Below the pieces are notes generated by a model. It made no database searches, was not told where the DNA came from, and worked only from the letters and a program-made list of their open reading frames with translations. Shown piece after piece: positions 13,236 to 25,961 of a DNA stretch of 64,000 nt. The DNA is from Oreocharis arfaki. Taxonomy: Eukaryota > Chordata > Aves > Passeriformes > Paramythiidae. The translations under genes and the position numbers were made by a program. Each line of letters opens with the position of its first letter. Within the stretch, counting starts at the first letter, position 1. The DNA is taken from contig VZRR01007849.1 of assembly GCA_013398015.1 (NCBI GenBank), positions 1,193,171-1,257,170 of the forward strand, in the 5' to 3' direction.

Positions 13236-16200
13236 CTGAAAAATATCAGAATACAGGCAATAAAACTTCTATAATCATTCTTTCACTAAGCAATGTGAGC
13301 AGCTATCTGACAGTTACCATGGCAGATGCACACTTAAAAGTTAAATAGCTGAAAACATTAATTTTACTTTTTATTTAAAGACATCCTCTGCCTATTTTAA
13401 TTTCTTAACAATTTATTGTGGGTAGAGAAAAAGACTATCTACAATTCATATGTTTAAGAAAAATATACTTACAGATGGAAAGTCCTGCAAATATTTTGTT
13501 AAAGGGGAAAGAAAATACAAACTTGCACAGTTTGAGACAATGTTGGTTTCAACATCTGGGAAACCTCTATTAAGGGAGTCAGCGGCTGATTTGTCTGAAT
13601 GAGAGCAATTATTTTCATGAGAACAACTACTCCCATTCCTTCTATAAAAAGCTGTAGTTTCAGTATAAAACATTTTATATTCTCATCCATTGTGAGAAAT
13701 TATATGAAGGATGTAGATTAAGTGAAACAATCTATTTTCTTAATTTGCTGCTGTCAAATCTTCCTCAGTATCTTGGAATTGCATTGATCATCTGGAGCAC
13801 TGAAAATTAAGTAGAAGGAAACAATTTATCCTACTGCATAAGTTTAACTACGGTGCCATCTGCTGGATACTGACATTTTGAAGGAAAGAGGACATATGTT
13901 CAAACCAAATCTGCTACTTTATCACCAGATCATTAGTGCCATGTGGTCAGAGTGATCAGAATTCATACACGGTAATATCTGACATATGTTTAACAACAGA
14001 TCGTATTTTCTCTGTTACAGAAGCCAGCAGTAAAAAGCAACCATGAGAAGCTAAACTGATTCATTCTAATCAGAAGTGTTCATCTGCTTAGGTTAAATCA
14101 GTCTCTGCAATGACTAGTTTTTGTATTGCAATTCTTCTTGCATTTTTTTATCAAACATTGCTAGAATGTGAGTCTCAATCTGAGACTAATTATCATGCTT
14201 CACCAAAATACGTTGACTGAAATAGTTCCCTCCAAAGCTGGAACACTGTGTTAGCTCATGAATGATGTCAGGATGGTCTTCTACCATGTTCTAATCCCGT
14301 GTTTACTGTAAATACTCATATAATACTGCACAGGTCATTAAGCATAAAAACATACTCATCTGCTTAAACATCCAATCCAGAAGCATGAGTTCCGTGAAAA
14401 AGAACTCTATTCATTATTTATGCATTTAAAATCTTTGGTATTCCTGTTTCGTGCCAATCAGTGTGCCACAGATCGTACTAACTTTGTGATGTGGATCTCT
14501 GCTGTCTAAGAAATGTCCCAAAATTTAACATATTTCATGCAAGAGACTAAAAAAATCTGATGCCAAAGCAGGCATCTGATTTTGACGTTTTGGCATGGTT
14601 TTTCAGGAGTACCTTGAAAATTACTATCTCTGTAACCTGTATCAATCTCTTTGTGTTATTGACAAAAGAAACGTGTTACTTGTAAAGATATTTTAAAATA
14701 CAAACCATTCTGAGAAAAAATGGTAGCGAAAATAGAATCATGGAATAATTTAGGTAGGAATCTAGTCTAACCTTCCTGTTGAAAGCAGGACCATCTCTGA
14801 GGCGAGGTTAGATTGCTTGGTTGTAACCCCACTAAAAAATTGCTTGCTATGAAAGCGATCTGTACTTTTAAAATGTCTTTGAAAAGGGAAAAATAAGTGG
14901 TTGGTACCACAAAGAGTTGGAAAAGGGTTATAGAGATGTTCGTTCTTATGCTATCCTTGTAAAACTTACTCTTGCAGAAAATCCCAGTTATGCAGAACCA
15001 CAGTACAGCTAAGTTGCTGCAGATAAGCAGCAATCACATCTTACACCTGCTCTTAATGGCACAGAATTCTTTTTCTGCCTGACTTCCATATAAAAGATGT
15101 GCAACACCTCGTTCCTTGCTTCCCTTGAAGAAAGATAAGACTACATAACTGAAGGTAGCAGTTAACAAATCACCTGAGAGAAGAGTTATTTTATCCTTTG
15201 AGTTATATTTTCCACACTTTTTCTCACACTGTCCAGACACAATCTGATCTGTGTAATCTCGCAGTGTCTACTTTAAAACCTTTATCTTCTCCCCCCTCTT
15301 CAGGAATGCTGACTTGTCTGACAAGTCATCACATTAAAAGAAACACATAAATTCTAACACAAAATGAATACTAGAAAGAGTCATACTTGAATATTTTGCT
15401 TCACAATATCCAAGTAAAACTACTTTTCACTAATAAAGCATAACAGACTGTACAGTATCATTAAAATACTTTTGTCCAGGCACATGACTGAAATAGATCA
15501 ATTAATATAAAAAAATCTTGACTTACCTTGTGTCACTGTTTTAAGCACAATCAAAGTTGACAGAAACCGCAGAGGCATACAGGAACTCTTAAAGAAAGCT
15601 GCTGACCTTGATTTACTCTCTGTAGACTGTTCAGAAGAACTGTCTGGGCTTCCCTTACTCACTATGCCTTTGAAAATATCTTCTCCAAGTCTCCTCATGG
15701 TTGATCTCATTGTTGCATGCTGCTTCAAAAGTGCATATAGTTAGTGCAAACATTAAAACATAACATACATATGTTCTCCATGCAATTAAATATTAAGTAG
15801 CAAGTGGTGTGACCATGTATTGGAATATGATTAGTATAAGAGACACTGCTTTGTGTTCCAAAAGCAGTTGAACAGCATTATCACAGTGCCTTCACACTTC
15901 AGCAAGAGACTACCTCGTGAAGGTCCTGGATATGCTGACATTATTTAAGTTGCCCCTGGTTCCAGAAAAAGCTCAGTTTCAGTCAACTCAATTTTGTAAG
16001 CTTGACTGAAGTTATCTCCTTTGAAAGCATTTACAGAATCAAGGTCTAAATATGAAGCTTAAGAACATTGTACAGGTAACATCTACTAGGCTTTTCATCA
16101 TGAATTATACAGAAATATTACCACAAATCAAACTACATATAATGCTTGTTTAAAATAAAGTCACTTAATAGAACTAAACTCAACATCTTACAATTGTATT

Positions 16201-19200
16201 GAATTTAAACTCAGGATATTTACAAAGTTTCTAGCTTTTGATTTAGAATATGAACATTGACAGCACAATGATGAGTCTTTATGGTCTCTTTCTTTACTAT
16301 ACTGCTAAATATTTTCTTATGGCAGTCTAGTCGAAAAGAACAAGGAATGTCTTGTGGTTACACACCAAGCAGAGAACAGAAAAATCAAAATTTCTTCACT
16401 GCTTTGCCACTTGCTTCCATCAGTTTCAACAAATCTCATCCATAAAGTACACAATAAAATAATTGCCTTTTCTAGTGCAAGTTTTGTAAATACATATGCA
16501 AAAATATAGTTTCTGATGTGCTTAGACATCACAATAGAGATCAGATACAGAGGAAAGCTACATTTAGATACACAATGCAAAATATAAACTTGAAAAAGAA
16601 TTTGTTCTTCAAAATTTGCCATCTGTGGTAAAGACTATGGATTTATGCCTTACAAAGACAGCAGTTTCTTCTCTATATGCTACCTGAAAAACATCCATTT
16701 TTCATACATATTTAAAATGCAAAATCCATTAATATCTTCTGTGAATTACTTCTAAAAAAACATACTGCATGAGGACTACTTGTTTTACCTGTATATCAGT
16801 GTCTAAATGTCTTATAGACCAGTAAATAAATTTAATCACAGGCATGTGTAGTTTAGGATTCACATATGGCATCCATTGGAGTTGCTCAGTAGCTATAGGC
16901 AACAGCTGCAAAAATACAAAACCAGAATTACATGCAGTATATGAATTATTCTATATGCTAACTGTGAGTGAACAACAAACAAACCAACCTTCTGACTTTC
17001 TCTTGGAGTTTATCAGCTAACATATGCAAATACTCTCTGGGCAGATGCAGTACAAGTAACAGAATTATATGCATACACAGGTTTTAAATCATACAGGTTT
17101 ACATGCAGGAGTAGAGATACATGTGAGCTCAGTCTCAGTAAATCCAATCATGGTGGCTATATATCTTTTATATAATGAAAAAATACAACAAAGTGAATTT
17201 TCTGAACACCTCACTGATTTCTAAGTGAGGTATCACAAGAAAGAAAACAATAGAGGTGTTGAAAATACAGCATAGCATCACCTTTTATTGATGACAAATT
17301 GAAATGTTAATATCTAAACAGGCATAAGAACATTTTAAATTTGACCTGTTCATCTCCTTAAAACAACAACTTAAAGTATCACACGCAGAACACAAGACAA
17401 ACTTGTGTTTGAGACTTGAAATAAAATGTTGAAACTCTCATGTTAAGACAGGACACCACACTTGTTATTAAAAATTATCTGTATGCTTTACAAATGACAA
17501 ATTATCTATTATATCTCACTGTTGGAACGAATACTGACTTACTAACAATTTTTTTGTTTTAATTACATGTTGACCTGTTATACTCCCAGATTCACTTAAA
17601 ACACCCAGAAATCTGAAAACATATTGACACAAGCAAACAACCCAAACCCCTTTACCTTCATACACTTTTCCTTAGTACAGGGTTTTTTTGAGCTCTGGGT
17701 AACCATAGGTTTATGACTGTTCTCTCTCTCTTCTTGTGTTTTTATTTTGCTAAGATGCTGGTCTGAGATCCAATCCATAAGACAAGTTAAGAGGTCATAA
17801 ACTTGTGAATTCAATGGTAGCTGTAATATATCCACAATATCAGACATTTCAGCTTTCAATTTAATGCTTTTTCTAAGCTAAAAGAGTAACAGACTGAAAT
17901 ACATGAGAGTACATTAGCTGTGAAATATTGTGCATAATAGAAAGGATGAGAATTTTATGCCCGATAAAATCTGAGAGGTGAGTTACTGTAGTGTGAGCCT
18001 ATGGAAAACGTATTCAAGGAGGTAGTGATCTTGAACAGGTCATGTGTGCTCTGCTGGGCCTGGTACCTAGGGTTTGAGAAGACTGTATAGTACTAATGTA
18101 ACTGTAACTTCCAATATCTCTGGGAAAGGTAAAGTGTATGTGGATAAAAGGTTGGAAGGTGGCAATCCTGACTGGGAGACCACTGTACATCAAGGAGTCA
18201 GGGAGGCACAGCACAGTTAACCTGAGTAGCTGCAGTCTGTGCTGTGCTGCACAGACCAATCAACTGCAGAGTTTATCCTGTGCTTGGCTGCAGGACAAAC
18301 TCAGGCAGCTCCCACTTGCTACAGCTGATCCTGCCTGGTCTTGGCCTTGTCTAAAAGGGCAACAAGTTCTTCTCCCATTAATGTCCTTAATGAATAGAGC
18401 TGTTTTCTCACAAGAAAATTACATCATATTTTGAGTGGCTGAAAAGGAGGGGGCTTCTCTCAGTGGACAGGCTCTGCTCAGCATGCCATGGGAAAAGTCC
18501 ACCAGGGCTCCATTTGATGCTGCACAAACATAAGGCTCCCAGCATCTAAAGGGACATAAGATTTACTCACTCTCTATACTCCCTCTCTTACTCTGTCTAA
18601 TTAAAACAGCCATTTAATTAAGCCATTTGTTGTCAGGCTTTTCTTACAAAGACCCAGAAGGAACCCTGCAGCTTTTCTTTCTCTCTCTCTCACACCTCAC
18701 TCCCCAGAGCAAAACAGACACCATTTGTGATGGCTTCTGGGTGTGAAAAACATATACCCATAATTTATTTTGTACTTGGACAAATGGTAGTAAAACAGCT
18801 TGGAAAAAAAATTCACATACAGAATCACTACATTTCATAATTCTGGACAAATGAATTACAGGAGGAAGCAAATCTTTAATATCCTTCATATGGGGAAATT
18901 CTTATTTCAATGCACTAGACCTACTTTGTTTCATTTCATGCAATCCACTGTTGTTAAATTTAACTGGGTAACTAGTATTGTTTAAAAAAAAAGAACAAAG
19001 ACTTCATGAAACGGTTATCTTGGCTCTACTACACTGCAATGAAATACTCTACAAAAGAAATCCAGAGATACCTGAAGACAGGCTGCACAAACAATTCCCT
19101 GAAGACCTCAAAAGTTTTCTTCTATCTACCTTCAGATAACTCTTTTCCTCTTCACTCTGAACTGTAAGTACTGATACTATTTGTATTTCATGTGCAACCA

Positions 19201-22200
19201 AAGTATGCTAAAACCTATATAAAGAGAATTTTTTTGCTACATATAGACAGCACAGTTTCAATGCATCCATTGTAGATCAGTTAGATAGGGTGTTGTGAAT
19301 ATCTTTCTCATTTCACAGTTTACCTCTAGCTGGACAAAAAAATGTGTAACCAGCTGAGAGATGTTGGCAGACTAATACCATAAATGGAACTACATGGAGA
19401 CAGAAAGAATTTCATTAAGTGATGTAAAAAGATTTTTTAAGGAAAAAAAGTTGATTGTTTTGGAACGGTGAATGAACACTACATTTAATCTCTGTCCTTC
19501 TCTAAAGATTATTTCTCAAAAAAAAAAAAAGTAGCATATCACTTTTGGTTTAGAAGATTAAGGTTCTTTATGGCATACTTCTGAAAGACTACTTTTTACC
19601 TGGTGTTATTCATAAGGACAGTGCTGTACTGTAGCAATAACCAGGATGAGTCTAGGATTTGTTCCGACACAGCAAAAGAAACCTGTGACAGTGGGCACAG
19701 GTTATAATTCTAACTGGCAGATGAAAGATGACATGATAGAAGGAGGAAAACTTGCCATATAAATAAAAATATACATACATACATACACATACGCAGTATG
19801 AAATCCAAGACGTATTTTTAGCAACAAACTTAATTCTTTGTTAAGTGTGGGTATTCCCCAATATAATCAGTTTCTTTTCTTAGTGTGACTCATAAAATAA
19901 AACTGGAAGCTACATTTTGCAATTTTTAGCAGATGCACAGAGAATGTTACCCTGCCTAATGTCCTTCGAATGAAAAGATCCAAGACTTCTGCTTAATTCT
20001 TACCACAGCTGTTTTTGATGTTGCCATCACTTTTTCCTGTTTCACAGGTTTGCTTTGTTTCATCATTCGACATAAATCGTTAGATTTCCGTACCATGGAA
20101 AATTCGTGCTTCCTCTACAACAAAATATAACAATGAATTATATTTCACTGGTTACCTATAAAAGTAGGTACATGTAAGAACAAACCTTACTTGTAGATTC
20201 TCTAAACGAGCTTGTACTTTTCGTGCTTGACCTTCCAACTTCTTGTTCAACTCAGTTACATCACTCAGCTGAAAGAAGCAGAAAATATTAAAATATCTGT
20301 AAATTCAAAACTCACTTCTTGACTTCATTATCACACTGAAGTAACTTGATATTGTTGTTGAGCAGCTAAATTATATAAGTTCAAGTTCTTTCTTATCAGC
20401 ATGTAAAGAGATAGAAACAAACTCCTCATCCACCTCCCTCAACAAATGATGGGATCATAGACCAGTCGAGATTTGAGAGCACCTCAGCAACACATCTGGT
20501 CCAATCCCCCAGCTCAAGGTGGGCTATGAGGAACTGGCTGCTATGTCCAGACAGCTTTTGAATAGTTCCAAGGTGTGAGACTCTTATCACCTCTGTGGGC
20601 AACCTGTTACAGGATAAATAAGACAGCAGCAGTATCTCTTTGTTGACCTGCAGCCCAACCTTTCAGAGTGCAGGGGAAGAATAAGCTCTACAATGACACT
20701 CTAGATATACAGGCATTTCACATTTGATTACTTTTCATGAAGAAGTGACATAAAAATGAGCACAAATTCAAGAATGTTATAACAGTCTTGTTAATGGGGA
20801 AGGTGGTTACTGACCATGCTAAGAAAACAGTTTGCTCAGTGAGAAAAGATCAGGAAAACTGTAACCTCCATTTAAATTTTTAAAAATGCTCTATCCATAC
20901 AACAATAAACAGCATGATCATCACAGAAGCCCTCAGCTTGCACAGAAATGCAAAGATTTTTTAGTAAGAGGAAATAACAAGGGTATTTCCCTTGGTGCAT
21001 CAGCACCATCAGCATCTTAGGAGTTAGATCTGAGCTTCTGTAAGGGAAAGAATAAGGCTCTGCTGTACATTTTTATCGTACCCAGATTATCAGAACTTTA
21101 ATTAGTTCAATGAATAAACAATGCTTGAACAATTTAGATAACAATTTGTGTATCACCATTTTAGGTCAGACTTAACAGCCAAGAGAGACAAATTCCTACT
21201 CTATGCATTACTATGAAACACAGTTATAGTTTACAAATTGAGAAAATACTGCCTTCATTAACATCTGCAAAAACAACTGAAAATACTGATCAAACATGAA
21301 GTTAGAAATAAACATTCTACTTTTTATTTAACAGAATCAGCACAGCAATTTGCCACAGCAAATCTGCACAGGGTGGATTCAATTTTGTCATAAAATACTT
21401 TCTCTCCATCCATTCTCAATGGATTTTCCCTTCCTAACAATTAGCTGTTGCTATTGAGTCAGTGGAATAAGTCCTCCTTCTTTTTTATATTCTAAAAGAT
21501 CAGAAAGGCTAATTTCAAGTACTAGAAACAGGTGAGACAAGTACTTTCAGTCATTCCTGCAATTCTTGTCTTAGAGAAACAAAAGGTCAGCAATTTTGCA
21601 AACTAAAGCTGCTCAAATATTTAAAATTGTTGATTGTAACGTGCAGAATTATTAATAACAGGAAATAATTAATTTTACCTGTTTTCTTAAAGAGTCATTC
21701 ACTTCCTTCAAGCTGTCAAATGACGACTTCAGCCTCCTATTTTCTTTAGTTATTTCTCTCAAGGCTTCTGTCAGCTGCTTAACTTCTGTGTCATGTTGCT
21801 ACAGAAATATCAAATTTAAAAACATGATTTAAAAGAGACTATTCTAGAAACAGTAAGTTCCATTTAAATATTAAAAGAATACGACAAACTTTCAAATATC
21901 AAAATATTTGATATCAAATATCACTGTCCAAATTCGCATGTTCAGTCAGCAGTGAGAAAAACAAGATCCATACTGCCTATTAAGAAGGACCAGCATAGGA
22001 GAGCAACATGCACAGCCTATAGCTCCTATTGCTGCCCTATTCTACCCAGACCAACTATATATATGTATATTTCTCAAACAATTCCAATGTAGGATGCATT
22101 TGGGAACTAAAATCCATGACAAAGCTTTTACTTACAGCTCACTCTTCCAAATATTTACAAAAAATTGTGACTGTGTTTTGAGGTTTCAACTCATGTTTTT

Positions 22201-25200
22201 GGCTTTGCTTACTCTGAATCATGCAGAGTGAGAAACTAATCCTATTCCTTGTAGACACTGGGGCTCTGGTTTACAACACAAGCATATGAATTGTTAAATA
22301 CAACCTGCATATCCATTGCCACTCATCTCTTACCCCTAAAATTTGTTTTATATTTAATCTTCTCTAGACACTAGATTTAAGTACCTCAGATTTCATAAAA
22401 CAGCAAGGTTTCATTTTACTGAAAATATTCCAGCTTTCACTGCTCCCCCTCCATGAATTCACTCTTGTTTACTCATTCACCTACCCTTTCTTCCCAGATG
22501 CCCCAAGTTACGTTGATTTTCCTCTGAACTTGAGTCTCTGTTTGCTACTACTCTGCAGTAGGTGTTATGCCATAAGATCTCAATGGGTCTTAAAGCACTC
22601 CCAAGGAAATACACTGCAACTACAGCTAATGTAAAGATACTCAAATTTAACTTACACACAATTACAGACAGACCACATTTTTTTCTCTAATACTGGTGAC
22701 ATAGCTTTCACTATTTTACAAACAAGTTACCTCTTTTTTCTACCTTGTAGCTATAAAATGTACTACACATCAGACAATTAAATGCACCATTCTGAAACAG
22801 AAGTCATACAAAAACTCTAGCAATATTGTTCAGTACTTTTTATTTCATCTTTCCTTTGGGGATTTCAAGCACTTCAAACAAATAAGCAGGATTTCCAACA
22901 AACATGCGATGACTTAAGATAACTGCAAACAAGTTAAAGGGCATATAGAGCAATAGTTATCATTAAATATATTATTTCACCTCTTTTATGACTCCAAATT
23001 TTGTGCGAACTTCTTCCTCAACACCTCTTATTTTAGCCAAAGCTGCTTCATGTTTAAAAAGCAATGCTTCTTGTTCTGTTAGACAATGCTCTCGTTTCTG
23101 CAGTTGCAGAGCATATTCCTGCTGTGCTGAACTTTCTCTCTGTATCAAGAAAAAAAAAAAGTTAAACTACTTTAAAAACCCATGCGAAGTTTTCCCAAAT
23201 TATGCTGAATTTAAAATTTTGTCCCAGAGATATGTTTAGCTCTTTGTGAAGTTATAGTTACACACTAATACAAGGTATCCTGATGGCCACCTCTCTTCAG
23301 TTTCCTCCCACATTAACCCAAAAGATTTCCATGTGCATTGGAATGGCTCAGCCTCACAAAATACAAAATTCAACTCCACACTGTTGCTTTAGAAAATCAA
23401 ACTTTGGCTTTTGCTTCCAAAATATTTGGATAATGGTATTAACTGTAAGACAGACCAGAGTCTGATGTGACTGTCTATGCTGAACACCAGATTAATGATA
23501 TTGTTTCTTCAACTGGTGAGAAGCATCCCTGAAAAAGCAGTGAAGAAAAAAGATATAAAAAATTATTTTTATCTCATATGTTGCAAAAGACAGTCATGGC
23601 AGGGAATCCAGCAGAAGCCTAGGAATTTTTACAGAGTAAAACCATATAGGAGGTTCTTCTGTTAGTAGCCTAAACTTGCTGGAGATGAACTGGTGGGATG
23701 AATAGAGCGCTTTTGGAGGAGGCCATGATGGCAAATGCTTTGGAACGCCTAGAGTCAGAAGAACAGTTTCAGATGTTCTCAAGAGAAGCAATGGTTGTGG
23801 ATGCTTCCCTCTATGCCCATAGTGTGTCACAAGACAGTCTTGGTTGTAGAAACGAAGTGTTCAAACTCACTCAAGCTGAATCTGCCCACCTACCCACCCA
23901 TCCACAATTCACATCAAAGCATCATTTCTGAATCACTGAATTACTCTAGGGGAAGAGGCAGATGAAGACAGAGATTTAGTATATAAGTAAATGTGACCAG
24001 CATAAAGTAATAAGTAGTAGTTCTAATATATAAGTAAGTTTTAATATATAATTTCAGATTTCTTTCTCAAAAGTGAGAATCTTCATAGCATTATTCAACA
24101 AAAATTTTAAGGCGATTCCATTTCTTACCTGGAGCTTCTGATGTATGACAAATAATTCATCATAAATTTGACTGATGTGAGGTGGTATTAAACCTTGCCT
24201 ATTGCATGCCTGAGCACCAGTTCCACGCACAATTTTCTTTAACGAACCATTGTTAATAATTTGGTCCCTATTTTCTTGAGTATTTGCATCCACATGAGTT
24301 GGTAAAGTGCAGCCTATGGACATGGAAAAAAACGCATTTTACATTAAAAAATCAGTCCTAGCTAAATATTGATACGATTCTTGTACAAAACCAGCAAAAA
24401 TGTGTTCTAGGAATTCAGTTACAAGTATAGAGCAAGATGTATCAAAACGTAAAAGTAACCTAAAGAATTACAGAGATGTGATCAAAGTTCTTGTCCATGA
24501 TTTATTCAAACTGATCGAGAATCAACAGTTTTGTAAGTAAAACTATGCCCTCCACTGCAATATAGAAATCCCAGAGATATCTGTATGGAATCTATGCACA
24601 GACTGAATCATAACACCAAAATCTCCTATTTTTTCTCCAGGCAAATCACTTGCCTGAAGGGCTTCAGGCAAGTGATTTGCTGCTGGTTAGACCTGAGGGT
24701 GACACCTAAGTAAACAGAAAAAGAGTTAAGAAACTACTGGATGCCACATGAGAAAATAACTTTAGTATTACTTCAAGTATGTCTGAACATCCTAAAATAA
24801 TTCTAAAGAAGGTCCTCATACTTATGTGAAAAGTTAAATCCCCACATTAAAATGTATTTTAGGTGATTAGTATATTTCTGAATTGAATAGAAATACATTT
24901 ATTAGGAAGTTTTTAATGTTACATGTTATACTTCACAGAGAGTTGCATGAATGTATGAAATCAAATATTTATTACCTGTTCCTGTGTACACAGCTCTATT
25001 TTGAATTGCATCCATTTCAGAGCAAATAATGCCCTTTTCTTCTACTTCTGGACCACTTGAATCACAAAACGAATCTTGCTCATCATCAAAACTAAAAGTA
25101 GAAAAGACCAGTAACTTTAAATTACTCAATTCCTAACATGATATATAACAGAGCGATGAAAGAAGTCTTTATGAAAAAGGCAAACATTGCATAATGTAAG

Positions 25201-25961
25201 ACTTTGATATTGTACTGATAACAAATAGCAGAGTTAAATCATTTGGATGAAAGGCACTATTAGTCACAAACCTCAACCACAGCAATTATGTGTTGCTGAC
25301 TTAAAAGTTGTTACAATAACTAGGCTTTTCATTCTGTAGGCACATGTAGGCAACAGGTAAAATCATCACTCTTCTCTCACCACAAACCACCAAATTCCTG
25401 GAGAACTAAAAATACAACCCCTCTTTTTAAATTATATTTTTCCTGTTTGGTGTAAAATAGCCCTTAAAAGAGATTTCTTGGCATTTGGAATGAATTATCT
25501 CTAAATGAACATAAATCTGTTTATCAGTCTGGGCTATTTGCTTTCCTCCTAGTTCATTTTTTTATCACCTAGTTCTGTTGATGTCATTCCTGTATCCCCT
25601 AAGCAATTTCAACATACACAGATTAGATTAGAAAGTGAAACAATATTCTTCATCAAAATCAGCATCCTCATTGTATCATGAATTGGCCACAAACAATTCT
25701 TTACTTAACAACAAAACAAGAAACTTAAAACAACTTTTGCACAGTCCAAATACGTTGTTTATTCATGGTTTATCTGGATTATGAGAGAAAATAAATAATA
25801 AAGGGAAACTAAAAACACCTCCTACCAATCCCAGTCTTGCAAACTTTTTCGGAAATCACTAGATCTGATGCTGTTCTCTCCTCCAGTTTCAGTAAATTCT
25901 GACTCTAAAGAACAATTCGATAAAGAAATAGCTGCAATTTTCAGTGAGCTGCCAGTGTCAC
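13059..25961 (-). CDS. CCDC138: CCDC138, 11 internal exons, both ends incomplete
   Basis: Coiled-coil domain-containing protein 138, a vertebrate protein associated with the centrosome region; its biochemical role is poorly known. Eleven exons in order and in unbroken phase give 1,614 nt, 538 codons, against about 665 residues in human. They cover most of an acidic N-terminal region, the conserved PPHISQIYDELF entry to the coiled coil, the coiled coil, and the C-terminal domain through DYLAQAFDSLRVDLKTDEGK. The RANBP2-CCDC138 order and orientation match other vertebrates. The first ~50 codons (likely in the CpG island at 28.7 kb plus perhaps another exon) and the last ~90 codons were not found. 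Confidence 0.93.
14733..14850 (-). mobile_element. Short CR1 3'-end fragment
   Basis: AATCATGGAATAATTTAGGT followed by CAGGACCATCTCTGAGG and GGTTAGATTGCTTGG matches the reverse complement of an old CR1 3' end. It lies in the CCDC138 intron between found exons 10 and 11, in the same orientation as the gene. Confidence 0.65.
15527..15719 (-). CDS. CCDC138: CCDC138 found exon 10
   Basis: 193 nt, in phase 0, leaving 1 nt of a Val codon. It contains TMRRLGEDIFKGIVSKG and MPLRFLSTLIVLKTVTQ, nearly identical to mammals. Acceptor AAGCAG|CATGCA, donor ACAAG|GTAAGT. Confidence 0.96.
16789..16905 (-). CDS. CCDC138: CCDC138 found exon 9
   Basis: 117 nt, 39 codons, phase 0. It encodes LLPIATEQLQWMPYVNPKLH and KFIYWSIRHLD. 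Acceptor TTGCAG|CTGTTG, donor TACAG|GTAAAA. Confidence 0.96.
17656..17877 (-). CDS. CCDC138: CCDC138 found exon 8
   Basis: 222 nt, 74 codons, phase 0. It contains LPLNSQVYDLLTCLMDWISD followed by QHLSKIK, the start of the conserved C-terminal domain, and ends CTKEKCMK. Acceptor TTTTAG|CTTAGA, donor TGAAG|GTAAAG. Confidence 0.95.
18000..18470. other. GC-richer unclassified intron block
   Basis: About 470 bp of noticeably higher GC than the intron around it. It contains a perfect 8-bp stem (GTCTGTGC / GCACAGAC, 18235-18256, 6-nt loop) flanked by CTGCAG copies. It may be an old transposable element, but I could not name a family, and no exon is evident. Confidence 0.4.
18678..18694. repeat. (CT)n microsatellite
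   Basis: Short CT-rich simple repeat in a CCDC138 intron. Confidence 0.7.
19770..19793. repeat. (ATAC)n microsatellite
   Basis: About five ATAC units in a CCDC138 intron. Confidence 0.75.
20004..20114 (-). CDS. CCDC138: CCDC138 found exon 7
   Basis: 111 nt, 37 codons, phase 0. It encodes RKHEFSMVRKSNDLCRMMKQ and then a Lys-rich end, matching the human RKYEFMTIQR segment. Acceptor TTGTAG|AGGAAG, donor CTGTG|GTAAGA. Confidence 0.87.
20191..20268 (-). CDS. CCDC138: CCDC138 found exon 6 (coiled coil)
   Basis: 78 nt, 26 codons, phase 0. It encodes LSDVTELNKKLEGQARKVQA and RLENLQ. Acceptor TTTCAG|CTGAGT, donor CTACAA|GTAAGG. Confidence 0.93.
20448..20665 (-). mobile_element. CR1 3'-end fragment, old
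   Basis: GGGATCATAGACCAGTCGAG and ATCTGGTCCAATCCCCCAGC, then a decayed CR1-like segment with CTGTGGGCAACCTGTTACAG. It is the reverse complement of CR1, in the intron between found exons 5 and 6 of CCDC138. Confidence 0.6.
21679..21798 (-). CDS. CCDC138: CCDC138 found exon 5 (coiled coil)
   Basis: 120 nt, 40 codons, phase 0. It encodes QHDTEVKQLTEALREITKEN and RRLKSSFDSLKEVNDSLRKQ. Acceptor CTGTAG|CAACAT, donor AACAG|GTAAAA. Confidence 0.95.
22981..23139 (-). CDS. CCDC138: CCDC138 found exon 4 (coiled coil)
   Basis: 159 nt, 53 codons, phase 0. It encodes SAQQEYALQLQKREHCLTEQ and EALLFKHEAALAKIRGVEEE with clear heptad character. Acceptor ATACAG|AGAGAA, donor AAGAG|GTGAAA. Confidence 0.94.
24129..24313 (-). 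CDS. CCDC138: CCDC138 found exon 3
   Basis: 185 nt, completing a Gly codon and out in phase 0. It ends with LIPPHISQIYDELFVIHQKL and Q, the most recognisable part of the protein and the entry to the coiled coil. Acceptor CCATAG|GCTGCA, donor TCCAG|GTAAGA. Confidence 0.94.
24641..24680. repeat. 40-bp near-perfect palindrome
   Basis: The left arm GCAAATCACTTGCCTGAAG (24641-24659) and right arm CTTCAGGCAAGTGATTTGC (24662-24680) are exact reverse complements, 19 bp each, separated by GG. It is in the CCDC138 intron between found exons 2 and 3. No transposon terminus was recognised on either side. Confidence 0.95.
24976..25091 (-). CDS. CCDC138: CCDC138 found exon 2
   Basis: 116 nt, completing a Cys codon and leaving 1 nt of a Gly codon. 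It encodes FDDEQDSFCDSSGPEVEEKG, an acidic stretch matching the human LDDELDSFHD segment. Acceptor TTTTAG|TTTTGA, donor ACAG|GTAATA. Confidence 0.85.
25826..25961 (-). CDS. CCDC138: CCDC138 found exon 1
   Basis: 136 nt, in with a 1-nt split Gly codon, out with 2 nt. It encodes DTGSSLKIAAISLSNCSLES and SDFRKSLQDWD, matching the human GSSLK region after about residue 58. Acceptor TTTCAG|GTGACA, donor ATTG|GTAGGA. Confidence 0.8.

Noticed and set aside
13446..13690. Minus-strand open frames between the last two CCDC138 exons
   Set aside because: Exons 10 and 11 join in phase without it, and its peptide does not match CCDC138.
23698..23931. Plus-strand 77-codon open frame in a CCDC138 intron
   Set aside because: Antisense to the gene, no homology, no splice context. 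Judged to be chance.
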